From CAKRJP01 sp963658085 (GTDB lineage: Bacteria; Bacillota; Clostridia; Lachnospirales; Lachnospiraceae): a DNA stretch of 64,000 nt. Both the position numbers and the translations under genes were made by a program. Of this stretch, positions 6,870 to 13,685 are shown piece after piece (position 1 is the first letter of the stretch; each line of letters starts with the position of its first letter). A model generated the notes under the pieces. The model was not told where the DNA came from and did no database searches. It saw nothing but the letters and a program-made list of their open reading frames with translations. The DNA is taken from contig CAVKOU010000003.1 of assembly GCA_963658085.1 (NCBI GenBank), positions 62,001 to 126,000 of the forward strand, read 5' to 3'.

Positions 6870-8627
6870 TTATTTTTCTAATACAGACAGAATATCCTGA
6901 ACAATCTGTTCTTTTGTTAAGTGATTTTCTTTCAAAACCTCTGTCACATCATAGCGATCCAAGAATTCTTTCTTTAATCCGAAGTTCAATACCTTCTGAT
7001 TTGACGTTCCATAAAATCCGGCAATTTTCTCGCCAAATCCACCATCTAAGATACCATCCTCCAAAGTAATAATCAGTTCGTGATCTTCTTTCAACTGGGT
7101 AAGAAGTTCCTCATCAAGTCCTGTAATATAGTAAGGATTTACAAGTGTGCTTGAAATCTTTTTCTCCTCCAAAAGCTTTGCCACTTCTTCTCCCAATCCA
7201 TAGAAGCCTCCCAGTCCCAGAATGGCTACCTTGGAACCTTTCTTTGTGACTTCGTATTTATTTAATTTAGAGAAATCTTTTGTCACTGCTTCCCCTGTAG
7301 AAATCACCGGACCACCCGGAAGTCTGATAGCTACCGGATGCTCGTTCTGATTCATGCTCCACTCTAACATAGCCAGATAATCTTCCTTTGTTACCGGTGC
7401 AAGATAAACCAAATTTGGAATATTTGCCATCATGGCAATGTCATAGAGTCCTAAATGGGTCACATCGTTCATACCATAAACCGTACCCCAGAAGGTTACG
7501 ATGGTAGCAGGATTCTCGTTAATGCAAAGATCCTGAGATATCTGATCATAGGTGCGCTGCACAAAGGTACTGTAGACGCCATAGACAGGTTTTCCGCCAT
7601 TTGCAGCAATTCCGGAAGCTAAAGCCACCGCAGTTTCCTCTGCGATTCCCACGTCCACAAACTGGGCACCTGCCTCTTCTCTCTTATCCTTGGTAAATCC
7701 AAGTACAGTCGGAGTTCCGGAAGTAATGGCAACTACTGCCGGATCTTCCTTCATTTTCTTCAAAAGATATTCCGCCGTAATATCGCTATAGTCCTCTTCC
7801 TCCGAAACATAGAGAGGCTCTCCTGTCTCCACATCAAAAGGCATACTCCAATGCCATGCTTCCTTGTTAGCCTCAGCCGGCGCATATCCCTTTCCCTTTA
7901 AGGTATTAATATGTACAACCACGGGTTTTTTCGAATCCTTAACAGATTCAAAGGCTTCAATCAATGCCTTAACATCATTTCCATGATCTACATAAATATA
8001 ATCCAAGCCCATAGCCTTAAAAAGATTACACTCTGCTTCTCCGTTGCTTTCTCTAAGAAGCTTCAGATTACCATAAAGACCTCCGTGATTTTCTGCAATG
8101 GACATGTCATTGTCATTCACAACAATAATGAGATTTCCTTTAAGTTCTGCAGCATAGTCAAGACCCTCTAAGGCTTCACCACCACTGAGGGAACCATCAC
8201 CAATCACCGCGATAACATTTCCTTCAAGTCCCTGTAAATCTCTAGCCTTCGCCAAACCGCAAGCAAGACTTACAGAGGTAGAAGTATGTCCTACGGTAAA
8301 GTGATCATGCTCACTCTCCTTCGGATTGCTATATCCGGAAACATCGTCGTAATGTTCCTCATATAGATAAGCATCCTTACGTCCCGTTAACATCTTGTGA
8401 GGATAAATCTGATGAGATACATCAAAAACAATCTTATCCTTCGGGGACTCAAAAACATAATGCATGGCAATCGTAGCTTCTACAATACCAAAATTAGGAC
8501 CAAAATGACCACCGTGAATACTGGCTCTTTTAAGAAGAGCAGTACGCATTTCCTGGGCAAGAGATTCCATTTCAGAAATATTTAACTTCTTGACGTCCTC
8601 AGGTCCGTTGATATTTTCTATGTACAT
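6870..8627 (-). CDS. DXS-like thiamine diphosphate transketolase, altered active site
   Basis: Clearly homologous to 1-deoxy-D-xylulose-5-phosphate synthase: GGHFGPNFGIVEATIAMHYV, GHTSTS near 115, the ThDP/Mg motif GDGSLSGG with VNDNDMSI (143-177), HINTLKGKGYAP near 240 and the pyrimidine-domain GIAE (330). It differs at sites conserved in true DXS: GIAEQHA reads GIAEETA, the DGxTHQG loop reads NDVTHLG (387-392), and the AIRYPRG phosphate-binding Arg is Gly in AIRLPGG. At 585 aa it is shorter than the usual 620 or so. It may be a paralogue with another acyl acceptor rather than the isoprenoid enzyme. It has its own promoter and terminator and an AGGAGG site. Confidence 0.82.
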   Translation of the reverse strand: MYIENINGPEDVKKLNISEMESLAQEMRTALLKRASIHGGHFGPNFGIVEATIAMHYVFESPKDKIVFDVSHQIYPHKMLTGRKDAYLYEEHYDDVSGYSNPKESEHDHFTVGHTSTSVSLACGLAKARDLQGLEGNVIAVIGDGSLSGGEALEGLDYAAELKGNLIIVVNDNDMSIAENHGGLYGNLKLLRESNGEAECNLFKAMGLDYIYVDHGNDVKALIEAFESVKDSKKPVVVHINTLKGKGYAPAEANKEAWHWSMPFDVETGEPLYVSEEEDYSDITAEYLLKKMKEDPAVVAITSGTPTVLGFTKDKREEAGAQFVDVGIAEETAVALASGIAANGGKPVYGVYSTFVQRTYDQISQDLCINENPATIVTFWGTVYGMNDVTHLGLYDIAMMANIPNLVYLAPVTKEDYLAMLEWSMNQNEHPVAIRLPGGPVISTGEAVTKDFSKLNKYEVTKKGSKVAILGLGGFYGLGEEVAKLLEEKKISSTLVNPYYITGLDEELLTQLKEDHELIITLEDGILDGGFGEKIAGFYGTSNQKVLNFGLKKEFLDRYDVTEVLKENHLTKEQIVQDILSVLEK

Positions 8628-8684
8628 GTGTAAATAACCTCCTGTGTTTGATGGGATAATTCATTGTTTTACTGTTGCCTCATC

Positions 8685-8715
8685 AATATAACACATGAAG
8701 TTGACTTTAGGTCAA
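8685..8715 (-). promoter_or_regulatory. Promoter of the DXS-like gene with overlapping palindromes
   Basis: On the minus strand TTGACC (8710-8715) and an extended -10 TGTTATATT (TATATT at 8685-8690) are spaced 19 bases. The -35 lies in the inverted repeat TTGAC-5-GTCAA (8701-8715). A perfect 13-bp inverted repeat (8631-8643 and 8716-8728, arm tgtaaataacctc) brackets the promoter; its inner arm reaches the ribosome site. Confidence 0.55.
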
Positions 8716-8742
8716 GAGGTTATTTACAAATTTCGAACCTCT

Positions 8743-8916
8743 TTATTCGACTACGGAATATTGAAGCAATTCATAATGTAAGAGACTTCCCTCCCGGATT
8801 TCTTCTGGCAACAAGGCTCTCGCCACCATCTTCGCCTCTTGCTCCGGTAGATCTGTCCGCTTCAGCATGGCATAATCTCCGTCTATTCTCTCTACAATAT
8901 AATCACAAACTAACAT
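8743..8916 (-). CDS. Small protein resembling DUF3006
   Basis: A 57-codon frame reading MLVCDYIVERIDGDYAMLKR at its start and RALLPEEIREGSLLHYELLQ near its end, finishing YSVVE. The pattern of an early RIDGDYA strand, a central PEQEAKMVARALLP and a final EGSLL strand resembles small DUF3006-type proteins (DRxEGDxAV ... LLPxxxxEGDxL); function unknown. The ATG at 8916 is 7 bases after GGGAG; an ATG at 8922 is only 2 bases from it. It lies 27 bases downstream of yccF in the same direction, so the two are probably one operon. The DUF assignment is from memory of the pattern and is tentative. Confidence 0.72.
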   Translation of the reverse strand: MLVCDYIVERIDGDYAMLKRTDLPEQEAKMVARALLPEEIREGSLLHYELLQYSVVE

Positions 8917-8943
8917 CTTCATTCTCCCTTTTTTTCATGTTTT

Positions 8944-9306
8944 TTAACCCACTATATATGCACCAAATGGCATCAATGATAATTTTGCAATTTTAAAAAA
9001 TTGCTTTCCAAAAGGAATTCCGATAACAGTCACACAGCATAGCAAACCGATCAGAACATTTAGAATTGCCATCGGGATTCCTGATATAAGCAACCAGATA
9101 ATATTTGCGATCAAACTGATTGCTCCACCGCCATATGCCACTTCTTTTCCAAAGGGAAAAAATGCCAGATTTGCAAACTTAAAGCATTGCAATCCGATTG
9201 GTATTCCTATTATGGTTATACACCACAGACAACCAGCCAGAATCCATGATAGTCCACTCCAAAACCCTCCACATAAAAACCAAAGTATGTTTCCTATTAT
9301 ACGCAT
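8944..9306 (-). CDS. yccF: YccF-family inner membrane protein
   Basis: A 120-residue hydrophobic protein built of two homologous halves. NILWFLCGGFWSGLSWILAG with IIGIPIGLQCFKFANLAFFP is repeated as NIIWLLISGIPMAILNVLIG with VIGIPFGKQFFKIAKLSLMP. This doubled IGIPxGxQxFKxA pattern is that of YccF membrane proteins, whose role is unknown. About four membrane spans are expected. A GAGGAAGGA site precedes the ATG. The small protein at 8743 follows closely. Confidence 0.9.
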   Translation of the reverse strand: MRIIGNILWFLCGGFWSGLSWILAGCLWCITIIGIPIGLQCFKFANLAFFPFGKEVAYGGGAISLIANIIWLLISGIPMAILNVLIGLLCCVTVIGIPFGKQFFKIAKLSLMPFGAYIVG

Positions 9307-9373
9307 AAAATCCTTCCTCTCTGATCTGTTCCATGCATTTTTCTGAATGTTCTAACAGATAATCCTTAGATAA

Positions 9374-9421
9374 ACAAAAAGAACCTTGGAATCCTTACTT
9401 TTTAACGATTCCAAGGTTCTT
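9374..9421 (-). terminator. Terminator downstream of tRNA-Leu
   Basis: A 15-bp perfect stem (9379-9393 with 9407-9421, arm aagaaccttggaatc) followed on the minus strand by TTTTTGTTT. It begins 3 bases after the tRNA 3' end. Confidence 0.9.
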
Positions 9422-9423
9422 AA

Positions 9424-9506
9424 TGCGGATGGTGGGACTTGAACCCACACGAGGTCACCCCCGCAAGATTTTGAGTCTTGTGCGTCTGCCATTCCGCCAC
9501 ATCCGC
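9424..9506 (-). tRNA. tRNA-Leu (anticodon CAA)
   Basis: An 83-base cloverleaf with long variable arm on the minus strand. The acceptor pairs GCGGATG with CATCCGC, the anticodon stem CAAGA-CTCAAAA-TCTTG gives anticodon CAA (codon UUG), and GGTTCAAGTCC forms the T arm. No CCA is encoded. Being next to the IS remnant and accessory cassette, it may have served as an integration site. Confidence 0.96.
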
Positions 9507-9587
9507 ATGCGTCTTTCACAAGAACGATATTAAATATATCATAGCATTCCACAAAAAGCAAGCCCTTTTTTGAATATTTTTCACCCA

Positions 9588-9749
9588 GTATTTCCGAATA
9601 CCAAATACCAGCGATGCACGGTACATTTTTACAGAAATGTATTTTCTATAATGCCTAAAAGCAATGTAAAAGAAGTTACAAAAATACTCAAGACCATTCT
9701 TGCGCAGGAAGATAAAGAGGCTGCATTTGAAAAATCGCTCAAGCCATAA
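9588..9749 (+). pseudogene. IS256/mutator-type transposase remnant
   Basis: A 53-codon plus-strand stretch reads VFPNTKYQRCTVHFYRNVFS then IMPKSNVKEVTKILKTILAQ and EDKEAAFEKS. The KYQRCTVHFYRNVFS block, followed by a helix ending in AQExxxAA, matches the middle of IS256-family (mutator-type) transposases as I know them. Both ends are missing: nothing recognisable precedes about 9588 and the frame ends in a terminator hairpin. No inverted repeats were found. It is a decayed fragment and a sign of past mobile element activity beside tRNA-Leu. Confidence 0.72.
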
Positions 9750-9764
9750 GGCTTAAGCGATTTT
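9727..9764 (-). terminator. Terminator of the kinase-like cassette
   Basis: Stem 9731-9745 with 9750-9764 (arm aaaatcgctcaagcc, one wobble), tetraloop, followed on the minus strand by a T run. It lies about 40 bases after the kinase-like gene and overlaps the end of the transposase remnant. Confidence 0.8.
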
Positions 9765-9803
9765 ACGGTCAGGGAATTTTTATTGTCCTTTCCGATTATC
9801 CCA

Positions 9804-10934
9804 TCAGCTCAGTGACATTGCAACTGATCCGGCATAGGTATACCTGTAGTTTTCTATCACTTTCCTTGAGTCCTGATACTCGGCAAGGGATTCCGTACCA
9901 TCAGCTACAATATTCTGGTATTTCTGTATGAAATTCCGAACTCCCTGAATTCGATCCCATAGGGCTTCCAGTTCCTCTTGGCTCAACAGATCCTTTAAGG
10001 CAAGCTCTACCGTTTCCCGATCCAATGTCGTAATACTTGCGCATAATTTCGAGTCCATATAAGGAAGGTTGCATTGTCCAAGACGCTCAAGGGGCTTTAG
10101 CTGCATAACACCATCCTGAAATTGCTCAAAGTCATGAAATTTATTAACTCCAAATGCCATGTCTGAGTCAATTCCGGTAACATGTGTCAGAAACCGTTTT
10201 CCATCACGCTCCTCATAGGTAAAAAACAGATTGGACAGATTCCGGTCAATTTGTCCGCAAATAGTGTCAAAGACCTGAAGATTAATCAAATCCTTCAGAA
10301 CACTTTCCGTTAATAAAACCGGCAATTCTGCTTTTTTTATGTCGTTTAGAGCAGCACCACTGGCTTTGACGCTTACGATACCAAGCTCCGAAACCGTTTC
10401 ATCGTCCTGCACATTTGTCAGACTCACCATTATAGAGCCTGTTACCAGCTTCTGGATTCCAAGAAGACTGGCTAACCTTGAAGTTGCAACATTTCGTTTG
10501 GCAAGATTATCTCCCTGCTTAATGCCGGCCTGCTGAGCAACACCATTACGGGTGACAAGCCTACTCAGCTCCGAACAAAACTGGGGCAGTACTTCCTGTA
10601 ACTGCCGCTTTTCACTGGAGCTGAACGGGGTACCCTTCTGTTCAGCAAGTTCTGTATACGGAGAAATCTCGCCGTGACATTTATAAAGTGATACTAAGTT
10701 CATCCTGTCGTCTTCATCAATCAGGGAAGCTATTTTTCCAAACAGTCTCCGATATTGTTTCCATTCCGGCTTTTTCAGATACAGTCCCCGGATTTCCTCC
10801 TGAAGGGGTAACAGCGGCTCCTCTTTTTTGTAATATAAGCTGGTATTTTCGTAGTCGATGACGGTTACATCGCTGCTTGCTCCACCGGTTTTTTCGATAT
10901 TATGAATGCTGAGGTCGATACAAGTGACTCTCAT
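9804..10934 (-). CDS. Uncharacterised protein with a kinase-like catalytic signature
   Basis: A 376-aa protein I cannot name. Residues 228-235 (QIDRNLSN) and 254-262 (GIDSDMAFG) resemble the catalytic D...N loop and metal-binding Asp of atypical kinases of the HipA and PI3/4-kinase type; GDNLAKRNVATSRLASLLGI (141-160) and GIVSVKASG (185-193) would fit the N-lobe and hinge. No signal peptide or membrane span. ATG is 5 bases after the stop of the upstream gene, with AGGA between, suggesting coupling. It could be a kinase-type toxin or effector, or one half of a gene broken between the two frames. The kinase reading rests on motif spacing only. Confidence 0.55.
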   Translation of the reverse strand: MRVTCIDLSIHNIEKTGGASSDVTVIDYENTSLYYKKEEPLLPLQEEIRGLYLKKPEWKQYRRLFGKIASLIDEDDRMNLVSLYKCHGEISPYTELAEQKGTPFSSSEKRQLQEVLPQFCSELSRLVTRNGVAQQAGIKQGDNLAKRNVATSRLASLLGIQKLVTGSIMVSLTNVQDDETVSELGIVSVKASGAALNDIKKAELPVLLTESVLKDLINLQVFDTICGQIDRNLSNLFFTYEERDGKRFLTHVTGIDSDMAFGVNKFHDFEQFQDGVMQLKPLERLGQCNLPYMDSKLCASITTLDRETVELALKDLLSQEELEALWDRIQGVRNFIQKYQNIVADGTESLAEYQDSRKVIENYRYTYAGSVAMSLS

Positions 10935-10939
10935 AGATC

Positions 10940-11449
10940 CTAAAATATCTGACCAAGTGGTTTCTTCCTTATCTGGTGAAAAAGGATGGTAGCGGTATTG
11001 ACCAGCTTTTTGGATTCGGATACGGCCATTTTCCGAATATGTCTTACCATGCGCTTTCGTTCCTTCCCGGAAGTTGACCAGGTACGTTTATGGTTATTCT
11101 CGTAAGTGTCACAGTGCTGAATAAGATTCTGGTATAAGGTTTCTGCTGTGCGAAGCTTTTCTTCAAATTCGCCCTGCTCATGGCCAAGTTTCTTATCCGA
11201 GAAAAAGTCTATGATGGCTTTTTCGGCATCCTTGACATCCTTCATGTAAACAGTGTCTTCTCTTGTTTTGTTGTTGAGAACAAAACGACTGCTTTGGTGA
11301 CTGGACTGCTGGAGGCGTGCCTCCTCGTATCCGACCTTCTGGAGCTGACGATCCGAGATTACAGATGTTTCATCCATCTTCTGGGGGTTGATGCCCGGTT
11401 CGAAGGTTCCATTTTTCAGTTGTTTTTTCTGTAGTTGTAAATGTGTCAT
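10940..11449 (-). CDS. Uncharacterised helical protein upstream of the kinase-like gene
   Basis: A 169-aa, charged, apparently all-helical protein with no recognised family. The N-terminal 60 residues are polar and low in structure-forming residues; from about 75 to 165 there are regular helices, including ETLYQNLIQHCDTYENN, SGKERKRMVRHIRKMAVSES and VNTATILFHQI. Ribosome site GGGAGGAAG precedes the ATG. Together with the kinase-like gene it forms a two-gene unit with its own promoter and terminator. It may be a partner protein, or the N-terminal half of a single ancestral protein now split by a frameshift, since the next start is only 5 bases after its stop. Confidence 0.6.
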   Translation of the reverse strand: MTHLQLQKKQLKNGTFEPGINPQKMDETSVISDRQLQKVGYEEARLQQSSHQSSRFVLNNKTREDTVYMKDVKDAEKAIIDFFSDKKLGHEQGEFEEKLRTAETLYQNLIQHCDTYENNHKRTWSTSGKERKRMVRHIRKMAVSESKKLVNTATILFHQIRKKPLGQIF

Positions 11450-11505
11450 ACAAACTTCCTCCCAACAACGTGAATGATGACTCTGACTGAATAGTTCACA
11501 TGGGA

Positions 11506-11547
11506 ATTATACAATAAAAACGACATAAACGACGATAGCTTTATCGT
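11506..11547 (-). promoter_or_regulatory. Probable promoter and palindrome before the kinase-like cassette
   Basis: A perfect -10 TATAAT lies at 11506-11511 on the minus strand; no good -35 is seen. The palindrome ACGATA-gctt-TATCGT (11532-11547) lies where the -35 region would be and could be an operator. Confidence 0.38.
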
Positions 11548-11583
11548 AATTTTATGGTGAACCTATGTCAATACCTTGGTCAC

Positions 11584-11619
11584 AAAAAGCCGAACATTAT
11601 CTCCGATATCTTCGCTTTT
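11584..11619 (-). terminator. Probable lysA terminator
   Basis: Minus-strand hairpin AAAAGCGAA ... TTCGGCTTTTT with one bulged base; it begins within the lysA stop codon and ends in a T run. Confidence 0.5.
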
Positions 11620-12895
11620 ACTCCTGACCAAGCAGTTTCTTTCCAATCTCAAAGCAATCAAAGGTCGCAAAGTAATCAGAAGGTTTCTCTGCTCTTCGGA
11701 TCAATTTTGCTGTTCCATCTTCCTGAAGCAATACTTCTGCAGATTTTAACTTTCCGTTATAGTTATATCCCATGGAGAAGCCATGTGCTCCTGTGTCATG
11801 GATTACTACATAGTCTCCCATATCAATCTTTGGAAGCATACGATCGATAGCAAACTTATCGTTATTTTCACACAGGGATCCTGTCACATCATATTTGTGA
11901 TCTAATGGTTCATTTTCCTTGCCCATAACTGTAATATGATGGTATGCTCCATACATTGCAGGACGCATAAGGTTTACTGCACAAGCATCTACTCCGATAT
12001 ATTCCTTGTGGGTATGCTTCTCATGGATTGCTGTAGTAACTAAACATCCATAAGGTCCCAGCATATATCTTCCAAGCTCTGTATAGATCTCTACGTCACC
12101 CATTCCGGCCGGTACGAGCACTTCTTCAAATACCTTGCGCACTCCTTCACCGATAGCACGGATGTCATTCGGCTCCTGATCCGGTGTATAAGGAATACCG
12201 ATTCCTCCGGAAAGGTTTATGAATTTGATATGTACTCCTGTCTCCTTTTGAAGCTTTACGGCGACCTCAAAAAGGACCTTTGCAAGCATCGGATAATAAT
12301 CGTTAGTTACAGTATTACTAGCTAAGAATGCATGGATACCAAATTCCTTCGCTCCCTTAGATTTTAAGATTTTGAAAGCTTCAAAAATCTGTTCTGTTGT
12401 CATACCGTACTTGGCATCTCCCGGATTGTCCATGATATCATTGCTAATCTTAAATAATCCGCCCGGATTATAACGGCAGCTGATAGTCTCCGGAATGTGT
12501 CCGATTGCTTTCTCCAGGAAATCAATATGAGTAATATCATCCAGATTGATGATAGCTCCTAATTTATCTGCCAATACGAACTCTTCAGCCGGTGTGTCGT
12601 TGGAAGAAAACATAATATCGCTTCCCTTTACGCCGATAGCATCAGAAAGCATAAGCTCTGTATAGGATGAGCAATCACATCCACAACCGTAGTCTCTTAA
12701 AATGTTGATCAAGAACGGATTCGGAGTTGCTTTTACAGCGAAATACTCTTTATAACCCTTGTTCCATGCAAATGCTTCTTTTAAAGCCTTAGCGTTTGCT
12801 CTGATTCCTTTTTCATCATATAAATGAAAGGGAGTTGGAAACTCTTTGGTAATTTCATCCAGTTGCTCTTTTGTTACAAAAGTCTCTTTCTTCAT
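11618..12895 (-). CDS. lysA: Diaminopimelate decarboxylase
   Basis: PLP alanine-racemase-fold decarboxylase, last step of lysine synthesis. The PLP Lys is in EYFAVKATPNP near residue 54, INLSGGIGIPYTP holds the glycine-rich phosphate loop, and CAVNLMRPAMYGAYHHI and GSLCENNDKFAIDR form the C-terminal active-site part; Cys in GSLCE is the substrate-binding one. Length 425 aa is normal. Its ATG overlaps the stop of the TrmB-type regulator by one base, so the two are co-translated. The group of short-N-terminus LysA proteins could also include carboxynorspermidine-type enzymes, but the motifs favour LysA. Confidence 0.88.
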   Translation of the reverse strand: MKKETFVTKEQLDEITKEFPTPFHLYDEKGIRANAKALKEAFAWNKGYKEYFAVKATPNPFLINILRDYGCGCDCSSYTELMLSDAIGVKGSDIMFSSNDTPAEEFVLADKLGAIINLDDITHIDFLEKAIGHIPETISCRYNPGGLFKISNDIMDNPGDAKYGMTTEQIFEAFKILKSKGAKEFGIHAFLASNTVTNDYYPMLAKVLFEVAVKLQKETGVHIKFINLSGGIGIPYTPDQEPNDIRAIGEGVRKVFEEVLVPAGMGDVEIYTELGRYMLGPYGCLVTTAIHEKHTHKEYIGVDACAVNLMRPAMYGAYHHITVMGKENEPLDHKYDVTGSLCENNDKFAIDRMLPKIDMGDYVVIHDTGAHGFSMGYNYNGKLKSAEVLLQEDGTAKLIRRAEKPSDYFATFDCFEIGKKLLGQE

Positions 12896-13608
12896 TACTT
12901 CTCTTTCTCCTCCTGAATGGATAATAACTTAATCTCATTTGCTAATGCATTTTTATATAATTCTACAAAATTTTTCTTGCCGGAATACAGACAGCTGTTC
13001 ATGCTTCCTTCCCCATATTCTCCGGTAAGTACATATTTGGAGTCCGCAATCACGCCGATCTGCATGCCTTTATCTTCCCCAACATACACTCTTGCGCTTC
13101 CAAAAGAAGCCGGCTGATCCGTAATGATAACTACCTTTTTATCCCTCTCGATCAATGCATCTAACTCTCTCACGATAAGAAGCAGATAATTCCTGGTACA
13201 ACTGATATATACCCGTTCCTCCACTCGCTCTAAGAGATTGCGCACTTTATTCATAATATTCTGTGAGCCTTCTATGGTAACATATCCTTCGGAATGAGTT
13301 TTCTCCGACGGCACATGGGTCATAAGCCAGTGCTTCGAATCCTCCAGTCTGCGAATGTGATTTTTACAAAACTCTGACAAGGCTACCGGAACATATTTCT
13401 TAATAGATCCTTCTTCTACCATATAGGCAGCCCCCTTCTCTGTCATACTGGCCAAAGAATTATAGGCATTGGATCTTGAGATACCGGTGAGCTTCGCCAC
13501 CTCATATCCTGTCACCTTTCCTTCTGATAGCATACACTGATAGATATTTGCCTCCTGACGTGTCAGGTCAAATTCCATCAAATGCTCTACAAATGTTGTA
13601 TTTTCCAT
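12895..13608 (-). CDS. TrmB-family transcriptional regulator
   Basis: A 237-aa protein with an N-terminal winged helix: FDLTRQEANIYQCMLSEG and GYEVAKLTGISRSNAYNSLA (residues 15-55) match the TrmB/sugar-specific regulator family. The C-terminal part has VRNLLERVEERVYISCT and VVIITDQP, consistent with the PLD-like effector-binding domain of TrmB proteins. The ATG at 13608 follows GGGTGA closely; an upstream GTG is rejected. One-base overlap with lysA implies it may control its own operon, with lysine or a precursor as a possible signal (inference). Confidence 0.82.
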   Translation of the reverse strand: MENTTFVEHLMEFDLTRQEANIYQCMLSEGKVTGYEVAKLTGISRSNAYNSLASMTEKGAAYMVEEGSIKKYVPVALSEFCKNHIRRLEDSKHWLMTHVPSEKTHSEGYVTIEGSQNIMNKVRNLLERVEERVYISCTRNYLLLIVRELDALIERDKKVVIITDQPASFGSARVYVGEDKGMQIGVIADSKYVLTGEYGEGSMNSCLYSGKKNFVELYKNALANEIKLLSIQEEKEK

Positions 13609-13652
13609 AAAATCACCCACAAAATTGTATTTTAGTAGTTCTCCACAGGAAC

Positions 13653-13681
13653 ACTTTATAGCATCTAAATGAAAATGTCAA
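13653..13681 (-). promoter_or_regulatory. Promoter of the regulator-lysA operon
   Basis: Minus-strand TTGACA (13676-13681) and TAAAGT (13653-13658) with 17-base spacing. The same hexamer pair and spacing recurs in the T-box promoter at 48016. Confidence 0.6.
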
Positions 13682-13685
13682 TCAT

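Noticed and set aside
5349..6870. FapR-type operator (TTAGTACCTAGTCTAA-like) before fabH
   Set aside because: No close match found; only a weak AT-rich inverted pattern near 6785.
8664..8996. Plus-strand 110-codon frame opposite the small gene and yccF
   Set aside because: No ribosome site, composition unlike a protein, and it lies opposite a better supported gene.
9352..9561. Minus-strand open frame covering tRNA-Leu
   Set aside because: Its product contains the typical false translation of a tRNA (CGGMADAQDSKS...); the tRNA explains the sequence.
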